The translations under genes were made by a program, and so were the position numbers. The notes beneath the pieces are model-generated. The model saw nothing but the letters and a program-made list of their open reading frames with translations. It was not told the DNA's origin and made no database searches. Shown here piece after piece: positions 1 through 6,629 of a stretch of 13,693 nucleotides of DNA; the first letter of the stretch is position 1; each line of letters begins with the position of its first letter. The DNA is from Pirellulaceae bacterium (GTDB lineage: Bacteria > Planctomycetota > Planctomycetia > Pirellulales > Pirellulaceae): the NCBI GenBank assembly GCA_020846515.1, contig JADLDX010000760.1, positions 1 to 13,693 of the forward strand. The letters run 5' to 3'.

Positions 1-59
1 ACTCTCTGCGCTACCTCTTCCGACGCAGCATTCCTTTGGCGGTCGTCCGCGGCACGTAA
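1..59 (+). CDS. Possible C-terminal tail of an upstream gene (partial)
   Basis: The frame starting at base 3 stays open to a TAA at 57-59 and would encode about 18 residues, reading SLRYLFRRSIPLAVVRGT. It is arginine-rich and partly hydrophobic, which suits a protein tail. It stops 42 bases before the glycosyltransferase start, a normal gene spacing on one strand. It is too short to assign a family. Another frame is also open here, so this could be non-coding leader. Confidence 0.25.
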   Translation, partial: SLRYLFRRSIPLAVVRGT

Positions 60-101
60 CGATTATGCAGGTTGCTTGGGTGAGGACCACGAAAGAACCA
101 C

Positions 102-2474
102 ATGTCCGCACCTGATCGCACCATCGCTTCCCTCGCCGCGTCCTTGGCCGCATGGTTGGCGCTGGGATTTTACTGGCTGGTTTTCCTCGGCCAGCCGCTT
201 CAGGAAAGCGAGCAAGGTACCCTCAGCCGCGCTTCCTTACTGCTCTCGACGCTGGTCTACCCCGAAGGGGTGATCACCACTTGGTTCGATGGCGGTCGAT
301 TGCCGCTGGGTTTTGTGGACCGCTGGCCAATCGCGTTGGGTACCGCGACGTGGCTACTCCTGGCGACCGCCATTGGTTGGCCGTGGCCCGTGCGTCTGTG
401 CCTGACCGGCGGCCCCTCGGGCCAGCGTCGCAACCAGACGTTGTCCACTCGGCTAGAGCGACTCGCTTGGTCTTCCCTGATTGGCCTGGCCGGCCTCTCC
501 ACGCTGACGCTGGTGTTTGGCTTGTGTGGCGGACTGTCTTCGCGCACCACATGGCTGCTACTGCTAGCGACAGCGACTGGCCTCAACTTTTTTCTCGCGC
601 GCTGGCTAAACCAGGAACGTCGGGCAGAGGCCGACCGTGCACAACTTGTCAGAAACCCAGCATCTGCAACCAAAGAGCCCAAGCCCTCAACCACGACCAC
701 CAGTCGCGCTACCAACGGTCCGTTTGATCGCGCGCTGTCGATGGCCATGATTGGCCTGACCATCTGGTTGGGGATCGTGATTGTGCTGGGAGCCTGGGTG
801 CCAGCCAGTGAGTTCGACGTCGTCGAATATCACCTGCAAGCGCCCAAAGAGTTTTATCAGTCGGGCTCCATCGGCTTTGTGCCGCACAATATTTATGCCA
901 ACATGCCGCTAGGTATTGAGATGCATACCCTGGCGGCCATGGTACTGGTGGACCAACGCGATGCATGGTTGGGTGGTTTAATTGGCAAGTCGATATCAGC
1001 TTCGATCAGTTTGATCGGGGCGGTGTTGCTGGGCACTTGGATGACGCGTCGTTGGGGTAGCTACGCAGGCTGGTCCGCAGCCGGTATCTGGCTAAGCAGC
1101 CACGGCATCGCGCATGTGGCTGTGCTGGGATTAATCGATGGAGCGCTCGCGACCTACGTTCTGGCCGCGGCTTTAGCGACCTGGCAAGCCATGGACGCAT
1201 CTAAGATGTCTAGGGCCGCAGGGGGATTAGACGCCTCAAGTGAATCAACAGACACAGTAGCCGATTCAGCCATGGCGGCTGGTTGGTGGTGTTTGGCCGG
1301 TACGTTCTCCGGAATGGCTGCGGCCAGCAAGTATCCTGGATTGGTGTTTGCCGTGATGCCTTGCCTGGCACTGCTGGCCTTCTTGGCTGCTGGGCCTCTC
1401 AAGTTCCTGATGCGTCAACAGACACGACAGAGTCCCCATGGCCTGCGGAACGGGCAACTGCGATACGTCCTCTGCTGTGGGCTTGGTCTGCTGGTGACCT
1501 GCGTGCCCTGGTATATCAAGAGTGCCGTGCTGACTGGCAATCCAGTCTATCCGCTGGCCGCATCCATCTTTGGTGGCCGCACCTTAACAGCGGAGAAGAT
1601 TCAACAGTGGCAGCAGGCGCATCAGGTACCCTTGTCGGCACCAAGCGATGCGCCGATATCTACACGCATTACGTCGACTGCCGGGCGATTGGCCAGTGAC
1701 GCCCAGCGCGTGACTCTCACTTCCACCTTTGTGCAACCGACGATGATCTTGGGGCTGGCAGTGGCTCTAGTCTGCCTGGTCCAGCGGCGCCGCTTTCAAT
1801 GGCCGACGGATCTGGGATGGTGGTTGATCGTGGGCTGGTCCGCCTGGATTCTGATCATCTGGTGGACAGCCACGCATCGCATCGATCGCTTCTGGTTACC
1901 GGTGACCGGCCTATGGTCGGCGCTGGCCGGTTGGGGATTGTTCCACCTGCGAAGCCAGTCGCCTTGGTTGGCTCATACCTTGTTGATCATGGGCCTAGGT
2001 TATGGCGCGATTATCAACTCAGCGCCCCTGACTGACAATCGATATTTTGTATCCCTGGCCGCTCTGCGCGATGACGTTGGGGATGAAGAACATCCACCGC
2101 GGATCTCGCGCATGCAGGCGTGGATAAATCAAAACTTGGATACGGCAGGTAACAAACTCCTGCTGGTCGGAGAAGCGCGAGTATTCGAATATCGCGTGCC
2201 GATTCTGTACAGCACTTGCTTTGATATCAACCCAGGCGAAGAGTTGTTGGCTGGTCGCTCTACCGAGGAACAACGACAAGCACTACGTGCGGCTGGCGTG
2301 ACGCATCTGGCGGTTAACTGGAACGAGATCCAGCGTTATCGCAGTCCTGGCAACTACGGATTCAGCCAGTGGCCTCAACGTGAAGATATCCAGCAATTAG
2401 TCGCATCGGGCGTCATTAGTCCCGTTGCGTGGGACATTGGCCAGGAGCAAGCCGAACTGTTCCAAGTCGAATGA
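102..2474 (+). CDS. Polytopic GT-C-like (ArnT/PMT-related) glycosyltransferase
   Basis: A 790-aa integral membrane protein with a dozen or so hydrophobic segments, for example near residues 10-30, 74-95, 121-143, 211-232, 301-315 and 455-470. After the fifth segment comes an extracytoplasmic acidic loop with EFDVVEYH (237-244) and APKEFYQSG, resembling the D/E catalytic loop of GT-C enzymes that use polyprenyl-phosphate sugars. NPVYPL (480-485) is a motif I associate with this group. A soluble C-terminal part starts around 685 (KLLLVGEARVFEYRVPILY). Two hydrophilic linkers, about 168-208 and 366-391, interrupt the membrane core. The start at 102 has only a weak GAAAG ribosome site 6 bases upstream. 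The stop codon lies inside a direct repeat (TGACGCCAGC at 2472 and 2488). The sugar and acceptor cannot be told. The class is likely, but the exact function is unknown. Confidence 0.8.
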   Translation: MSAPDRTIASLAASLAAWLALGFYWLVFLGQPLQESEQGTLSRASLLLSTLVYPEGVITTWFDGGRLPLGFVDRWPIALGTATWLLLATAIGWPWPVRLCLTGGPSGQRRNQTLSTRLERLAWSSLIGLAGLSTLTLVFGLCGGLSSRTTWLLLLATATGLNFFLARWLNQERRAEADRAQLVRNPASATKEPKPSTTTTSRATNGPFDRALSMAMIGLTIWLGIVIVLGAWVPASEFDVVEYHLQAPKEFYQSGSIGFVPHNIYANMPLGIEMHTLAAMVLVDQRDAWLGGLIGKSISASISLIGAVLLGTWMTRRWGSYAGWSAAGIWLSSHGIAHVAVLGLIDGALATYVLAAALATWQAMDASKMSRAAGGLDASSESTDTVADSAMAAGWWCLAGTFSGMAAASKYPGLVFAVMPCLALLAFLAAGPLKFLMRQQTRQSPHGLRNGQLRYVLCCGLGLLVTCVPWYIKSAVLTGNPVYPLAASIFGGRTLTAEKIQQWQQAHQVPLSAPSDAPISTRITSTAGRLASDAQRVTLTSTFVQPTMILGLAVALVCLVQRRRFQWPTDLGWWLIVGWSAWILIIWWTATHRIDRFWLPVTGLWSALAGWGLFHLRSQSPWLAHTLLIMGLGYGAIINSAPLTDNRYFVSLAALRDDVGDEEHPPRISRMQAWINQNLDTAGNKLLLVGEARVFEYRVPILYSTCFDINPGEELLAGRSTEEQRQALRAAGVTHLAVNWNEIQRYRSPGNYGFSQWPQREDIQQLVASGVISPVAWDIGQEQAELFQVE

Positions 2475-2503
2475 CGCCAGCATAGAGTGACGCCAGCGGA
2501 GAC

Positions 2504-3586
2504 TTAGCGATAATTCTGCATCGGGTCGTACGTATTGGCAGTGCGTGGTGGTGGCGGTGTTAGAGCTGGCGGTGCACTCATTCGCGCGTTGGCTTCGACC
2601 AAGTCGATCGCTCGAAAACCAGCCGACTCTGGCATCGCATACCGCTGCTGTTCATTGCCTGATTGCTCGTTGATCAGATATGTACCGATTTTGATCGTAA
2701 AGCCCATCACCTGAGCCGCGCTATTAGATCCGGTCTCCAGCGCAGCACTATCACCGTTGGGTTGCAAAAGCATATCTACTTTATGGGGCAAGGAAGCATC
2801 GATAGCCTGCTTGTATTGATGCTCGCTCATCTGCGCGGAAGCCACCATCTTGCCATCGGGGTCCTTGAGAATCAGTTGCTGAACGGTGGCGCGCGTCGGT
2901 TCCACGATGACAATGCGTTTGTAGCTGCCGCGAGCGGTTGGAATCAGCGAACGAATTTCGACCAGTCCATCGGCCGGCCTTTCGATGGGTCCTTCGTGAT
3001 GCCAGCTTGGATCAAACTCGATCACACCTAACGCTTCACGAATCCACAATGGAGAGACTGGTAGAATATGGCGTGGACCAGTCTGCGTTTCGAACTGCTG
3101 ATGCGAGGCATGGTACAAGGTCGCCGGTTCCCCGGGCAGCTTTGTTAGCAGCCAAAAACGATCCGAGTTGCTGCCGGCGTCCAATGCATCGCCCAGCATG
3201 CGCGTAGCGGCCGGGTAAGCCTGCAGCCGAAAGTCATAAGGCCGATGCCAGGAAAGATTGCCATCCAGGGACATCGGTGCGCCGGGCGTTGACAGTTCCA
3301 CGGTCCCCGAGCTCAAGCGCTCGATGTTCTGCGTTCGATTGAGCTGGGCGATCAGTTGCTCGAGCGTTGGTTTCTGCTGGAAGACGATCGGCGGCGTAAA
3401 CTCATTGAACTTTGGTCGAGGTGAGCAGGTGGCTCCTCCACATGGAAACAGGACCACCATCATCCACAGCATCCACCAGAGTTGATGTGATCTTGGTCTA
3501 GCTGACGAATGCCGGCGTTTCCGCTTAGGTGCGTGGTGCAACGCAGGCTGATCAAGTGGTGACGTCATGGGTGGCGAGTCGCTCAT
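2504..3586 (-). CDS. LolA-like envelope protein, planctomycete type
   Basis: A 360-aa protein with a basic N-terminal tail (KRKRR, 21-25) followed by one hydrophobic segment (about 36-50) and two cysteines, C49 and C54, so it may be a lipoprotein or a signal-anchored protein. Neither cysteine sits in a canonical lipobox. From about 73 (PTLEQLIAQLNRTQNIERL), through SLDGNLSWHRPYDFRLQA (106-123) and LDAGSNSDRFWL (135-146), it resembles the LolA/LolB-like half-barrel fold of outer-membrane lipoprotein sorting proteins, including the pattern of an N-terminal helix, 'simple-sugar-like' strands and a decision that the model protein is evaluated as non-zero. The tail is proline-rich (PPALTPPPP, 339-347). 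The start ATG overlaps the stop of the upstream 165-aa gene as ATGA, which implies translational coupling. The fold is inferred from pattern only, and no cargo can be proposed. Confidence 0.75.
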   Translation of the reverse strand: MSDSPPMTSPLDQPALHHAPKRKRRHSSARPRSHQLWWMLWMMVVLFPCGGATCSPRPKFNEFTPPIVFQQKPTLEQLIAQLNRTQNIERLSSGTVELSTPGAPMSLDGNLSWHRPYDFRLQAYPAATRMLGDALDAGSNSDRFWLLTKLPGEPATLYHASHQQFETQTGPRHILPVSPLWIREALGVIEFDPSWHHEGPIERPADGLVEIRSLIPTARGSYKRIVIVEPTRATVQQLILKDPDGKMVASAQMSEHQYKQAIDASLPHKVDMLLQPNGDSAALETGSNSAAQVMGFTIKIGTYLINEQSGNEQQRYAMPESAGFRAIDLVEANARMSAPPALTPPPPRTANTYDPMQNYR

Positions 3587-4080
3587 TCTTCCGTGAATAG
3601 CAAGCGGGTCAGCTCTTGTTGAATGTCTTCCACAGCGTCAGCCGTGGGCAATGACATTGGAATGGTCCACTGCCTGCCATCGACAGGATGTTGCAAGTGC
3701 CACAGACTGGACGGTTCATCGGTCGCCTGACAACCCAATGACGGATCTTCCGTAAGTACGCGCCGCCGAACCAGCAAGACAGCCAGCAGATACGCCAAGG
3801 CTTCGCTCTCCGGCCGATCGACGAGTTGACTGAGCGTTTCTAGCAGCACGTTGTCGGGTGCTGGACGCAGCTTGCGCGCTCCGGCCGGTGGCATGCTCGA
3901 TCGCCACCATCCGACCGTGTGTGGAGGTGGGCCCTGCCAGTTGGTCGCAGCGATATCGGCGCGCGTCAATTGCTCGCCATCGCCCAGGATCACCGAATAA
4001 AACGGTTCACCCGGCTCCAGTGGCCGCTGGCCAATCAAACATCGGCGAGAACATCGCGAAAAGGAATAATCTTGTTGCAT
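3583..4080 (-). CDS. Conserved-looking 165-aa protein with CxxxC motif
   Basis: A soluble 165-aa protein with no signal peptide. Near the N-terminus is C10-x3-C14 followed by IGQRPLEPGEPFYSVILGDG. Then come an acidic and aromatic stretch, NWQGPPPHTVGWWRSSMP (47-64), and a helical segment ending LAVLLVRRRVL (about 98-108). I recognise this arrangement (Cys pair, PGE-x-FYS, W-GPP, GWW) as a small conserved planctomycete family of unknown function, from memory only. The cysteines could bind a metal, but only one pair is obvious (C10/C14), with a lone C117 besides. It is the first gene of a two-gene operon with the LolA-like protein (4-base overlap). AAGGA sits 9 bases before the ATG, supporting this start. 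Confidence 0.8.
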   Translation of the reverse strand: MQQDYSFSRCSRRCLIGQRPLEPGEPFYSVILGDGEQLTRADIAATNWQGPPPHTVGWWRSSMPPAGARKLRPAPDNVLLETLSQLVDRPESEALAYLLAVLLVRRRVLTEDPSLGCQATDEPSSLWHLQHPVDGRQWTIPMSLPTADAVEDIQQELTRLLFTEE

Positions 4081-4207
4081 GCATAGTCGTCCTTGACCAG
4101 CGGTGCGGTGTAACTAAAGACAGACAAGCTGCGGTGATACTCGTTTTGCCCGATGGCCGCAAGTGAGATTGCTTTTGGAGTGCGGCCATGGGGCGGCAGC
4201 CAAGAAT
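4081..4207. other. Intergenic leader of the 165/360-aa operon
   Basis: About 127 bases between the operon start at 4080 and the palindromic repeat at 4208. The operon promoter should lie here on the minus strand. I see no convincing -35/-10 pair and no coding signal. A second ATG overlaps the real start out of frame. Confidence 0.4.
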
Positions 4208-4301
4208 GGATAATTGGTTATTCGTAGCCACCGTCGCCAGACGGTGGACTCGTCTGGCGCGAAATCCACCGCTTGGCAGCGGTGGCTACCTAAAATTATC
4301 C
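4208..4301. repeat. Palindromic REP-like element with two hairpins
   Basis: The element is bounded by GGATAATT (4208-4215) and its inverse AATTATCC (4294-4301). Just inside lie GTAGCCACCG (4224-4233) and CGGTGGCTAC (4280-4289), also exact inverses. It can alternatively fold as two hairpins: CCACCGT/ACGGTGG (4228-4234 with 4241-4247) and CCACCGCT/AGCGGTGG (4266-4273 with 4278-4285, loop TGGC). A further inner pair is CGCCAGAC/GTCTGGCG (4235-4242 with 4252-4259). It has no coding capacity. The shape suits a small non-autonomous dispersed repeat. Similar GTAGCCACCG sequences are, to my memory, common in planctomycete genomes. Confidence 0.75.
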
Positions 4302-4856
4302 AACCTTCATACGGTACGCCCATTGCGTAGTGGATGGCGTTGTCGTGGGCAGAGCGCCAGGGGCAAGCATGAGCTGGTCTTTGGCCGACGGCACGAGCGT
4401 ACTGGGGGCGATGGCCTCCAGCGTCAAGGTGGTTGAACCGAAGCTGCACTGCCAACCCTGCGGGCCATCTTTCCAATCGCTGCCTCGCTGGTACACGCAG
4501 CCCAATCGCTCGGGTATGAGCGGCGAGCGGCAAGCGAACTCGACAATCCAACCCTTCAGTTCCGGCACCATGGTAAAGCTGGCCGACCAGTGTCCGCGGC
4601 CCGACATCCCCACGCCGAAGATGACTTCGCGACCGTCATCAAACGATTGCAGGTGCACTTGCTGCAGGGGCGGACTGATGGGCCAAATCGCATCGGCGGT
4701 TGATTCGACAGATACCAACTGGGTAGCCGATTCGACCGCTTGCGGAAATCGCCAGAGATGGCGATAGCGATCGCCCGTCCAATGGAATTCGACGCGTCCC
4801 AGCCGGCCGGCATCCAAGTGCATGGGTTCATGTGTTCGACTGGCGCCTTTGGTCAT
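4296..4856 (-). CDS. Hypothetical protein, 186 aa
   Basis: I do not recognise a family. The protein is soluble, has no signal peptide, and appears strand-rich and tryptophan-rich: VEFHWTGDRYRHLWRFP (22-38), a central segment IFGVGMSGRGHWSASFTMVP, and WIVEFACRSPLIPERLG. A Thr/Pro-rich linker (GALPTTTPSTT) leads to WAYRMKVG at the end. The final Gly codon and the TAA stop fall inside the terminal inverted repeat of the adjacent palindromic element, so the present C-terminus may have been set by that insertion. The ATG at 4856 has AGGA about 11 bases upstream. A second ATG at residue 12 (MHLDAGRL) is possible but has no ribosome site. It lies 254 bases downstream of prfB and is probably not coupled to it. 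Confidence 0.65.
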   Translation of the reverse strand: MTKGASRTHEPMHLDAGRLGRVEFHWTGDRYRHLWRFPQAVESATQLVSVESTADAIWPISPPLQQVHLQSFDDGREVIFGVGMSGRGHWSASFTMVPELKGWIVEFACRSPLIPERLGCVYQRGSDWKDGPQGWQCSFGSTTLTLEAIAPSTLVPSAKDQLMLAPGALPTTTPSTTQWAYRMKVG

Positions 4857-4961
4857 AGTCGTTGTATTCCTGAGCTCTGCCAGAGCCCCAAACGAAACGG
4901 GTGCGATCTGTGTCTAGGTCAGTATTCGGGATCTAAGTTGGCGTCGGTCTTTAGTCGGGCT

Positions 4962-5018
4962 AAACCGGACGCTAGCGCGCTTGCGGCTGATTAGCCGCAG
5001 GGCGCTAGCCCACGGTTT
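4962..5018. repeat. Nested hairpin (REP-like), possible terminator of prfB
   Basis: Three inverse pairs are stacked around one centre: AAACCG/CGGTTT (4962-4967 with 5013-5018), GCTAGCGC/GCGCTAGC (4971-4978 with 5002-5009) and TGCGGCT/AGCCGCA (4982-4988 with 4993-4999, loop GATT). It lies about 95 bases beyond the prfB stop in the direction of prfB transcription. No T-run follows in that direction, so a simple intrinsic terminator is not shown. A related half (CAGCCGCAGGGCG) recurs near 11130-11142. Confidence 0.7.
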
Positions 5019-5045
5019 TCGGCCCATATCTCAGATCGACGCCTC

Positions 5046-5110
5046 TATGTTCGGTATCTATGTTCGGTATCTAAGTTCGGTATCTATGTTCGGTATCTAT
5101 GTTCGGTGCA
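5046..5110. repeat. 13-bp tandem repeat, five copies
   Basis: The unit TATGTTCGGTATC is repeated at 5046, 5059, 5072, 5085 and 5098. The third copy has TAAG for TATG and the last ends GTGCA. The array finishes exactly at the prfB stop codon (5111). A related piece, CGGGATCTAAGTTGG, occurs at about 4927-4941. Thirteen is not a multiple of three, and the array is outside the gene. Confidence 0.9.
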
Positions 5111-6224
5111 TCAACTTAAATTGGCGTTTTCAGCCATGCGCCAGCGCAAGAAGGCTTCCAGGAAACCTTGGATATCCCCGGCCATTACGGCATGAAAACT
5201 ATTTTGAAGATGTTCAGTTCGCGAATCCTTTACGCGTTGTTCAGGATGCAAAAAGTAATTGCGGATCTGAGATCCAAAGCCGACACGTGCCTTGTTCTTA
5301 TACTTGGCCATTTGCTCGGCTTCGCGGCGTTCATCTTCGACGCGTACCATACGAGCCCGCAACATTTTCCAAGCGATCGCCCGGTTCTTATGCTGACTGC
5401 GTTCGCTTTGGCAACTGGCCACAATGCCGGTTGGTATATGCGTCAAACGCACAGCGCTGTCGGTTTTGTTGACGTGCTGGCCGCCCGCACCGCTGGCTCG
5501 ATAGGTGTCTTGCCGAACATCTTTTTCATCGATCTCGACTTCGGTCGAATCGCTGATTTCGGGCGACACATCCACGGCGGCAAAACTGGTTTGACGTTTG
5601 CCTTCGGCATTAAATGGGCTGATCCGCACCAGCCGATGCATGCCTTCTTCGCCCCTCAGGTAACCGTAGACCATGGGGCCGCGACTAGCGATCGATGCGT
5701 GCGTAATACCGGCTTCTTCGTTGTCCTGTCGGTCGATCAATTCGACCTCATACTCCCGCGACTTGGCCCAATTGATATACATGTTGAGCACCATTTCGGC
5801 CCAATCGTTGGCATCGACGCCGCCATCGCGCGCATAGACGCTCAGGATGGCACCGTTGTCATCGTGTGGACCGTTAAGCATGGCTTGCAGTTCCAACTGC
5901 GCCACGGCCTGCTCCAAACGCGTCAGTTCAGCCGCCACCTCAGCTTCAAGAGCCGGATCTTCTCCGGCCATTTCCAGCAATCCATCCAGATCCGCCACCG
6001 AATCCAGGGCACTTTTCAGCGGCGTAACGACAGTGCGAAGACTCTTGAGTTGCCCAAGGGTATGCTGAGCCCGCTCTTGGTTGCCCCAGAAATCTGGAGC
6101 TGCCATCTGAGCCTCGATGGTCACAACAAGGGAAGCTTTTTTAGCGTAGTCAAAGACTGTCCCGCAGCTGCGTCAGGCGCTGACGAATATCAGCCGCCCG
6201 ATCCGCCAACTCTATGCTGCTCAT
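5111..6224 (-). CDS. prfB: Peptide chain release factor 2, with programmed +1 frameshift
   Basis: RF2 releases the finished protein at UAA and UGA stop codons on the ribosome. The gene begins at ATG 6224 (AAGGTG ribosome site just upstream), reads 24 codons ending RDSL, meets in-frame TGA at 6152-6150, and continues in the +1 frame as DYAKKASLV to a full length of 370 aa. In the full protein the stop-recognition tripeptide SPF is at 202-204 and the catalytic GGQ at 247-249 within [21 protein letters not shown], matching E. coli RF2 positions within three residues. [16 protein letters not shown] replaces the usual GxGGTEAQDWA. The slippage site is CTTTGAC. Low RF2 favours the shift, so the gene controls its own level. 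The real stop codon is also TGA, read by its own product. Taking the GTG at 6124 as the start would lose the N-terminal domain. Confidence 0.97.
6149..6155 (-). promoter_or_regulatory. prfB: RF2 programmed +1 frameshift site CTTTGAC
   Basis: Read on the minus strand, codon 24 CTT is followed by the in-frame stop TGA and then C. Ribosomes slip one base to read GAC (Asp), restoring the RF2 frame. This is the classical prfB heptamer. The stimulating Shine-Dalgarno-like stretch is only GCGGGA, ending 4 bases before CTT, weaker than E. coli AGGGGG. Both frames agree with the RF2 protein on either side. Confidence 0.95.
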
Positions 6225-6293
6225 AGGGACACCTTTCAAAGTATAGGAAACTGGAGCACCTGACAGTGCGTACGAGCACGTTACAGACCGCCC

Positions 6294-6320
6294 AGTATAG
6301 CGGCAACTGCAATTCGTAAA
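6294..6320 (-). promoter_or_regulatory. Candidate prfB promoter
   Basis: On the minus strand, TATACT (6299-6294) is a good -10 box, with TTTACG (6320-6315) 15 bases upstream as a poor -35. It is about 70 bases before the prfB ATG, a plausible leader length. The short spacer and weak -35 make this tentative. Confidence 0.3.
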
Positions 6321-6321
6321 A

Positions 6322-6621
6322 CCGGGAGGCCGACGCTCCGGCGGAGGAACGCCGCAAATCGGGATTGATTGGCCATGTGAATTGACCATGTCCATGGCAC
6401 CTGTGGACCGCCAACAAGCGGGCCCAAACGGCATGGATGGACGGACGGTTTGGAAGCCGGGAGGCCGACGCTCCTGCGGAGGCAAGCCACGCATCGCGAG
6501 CGATTGGCCATGCCGATCGACCCAGTCCATGGCACCTGTGGACCGCCAATCAGCGGGCTCAAACGGCATGGATAGTCGGACGGTTTGGAAGCTTGTCTCC
6601 GCAGGAGCGTCGACCTCCCGG
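6322..6621. repeat. Two 135-bp direct repeats plus an inverted end copy
   Basis: Unit 1 is 6322-6456 and unit 2 is 6457-6591, each exactly 135 bp. Both start with a head CCGGGAGGCCGACGCTCC and both end CGGACGGTTTGGAAG. The middle (about 6348-6366 and its partner) has diverged, while GTCCATGGCACCTGTGGACC and neighbours are identical. The head recurs inverted at 6598-6621 with one mismatch in 24 to the unit 2 head, so 6457-6621 is bounded by inverted repeats like a paired REP (REPIN). It fills nearly all of the 405-base gap between the glycosyltransferase end and prfB. The units are stop-free in several frames, which creates false ORFs on both strands, including an upstream extension of prfB. 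Confidence 0.9.
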
Positions 6622-6629
6622 TAATGCGC

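Noticed and set aside
5168..6226. 352-aa plus-strand ORF opposite prfB
   Set aside because: It is the antisense shadow of prfB, whose RF2 motifs are unambiguous.
6150..6569. Long minus-strand ORF running into the prfB start
   Set aside because: Only the last 24 codons, from the ATG at 6224, are real. The rest is the 135-bp repeat, which happens to be stop-free.
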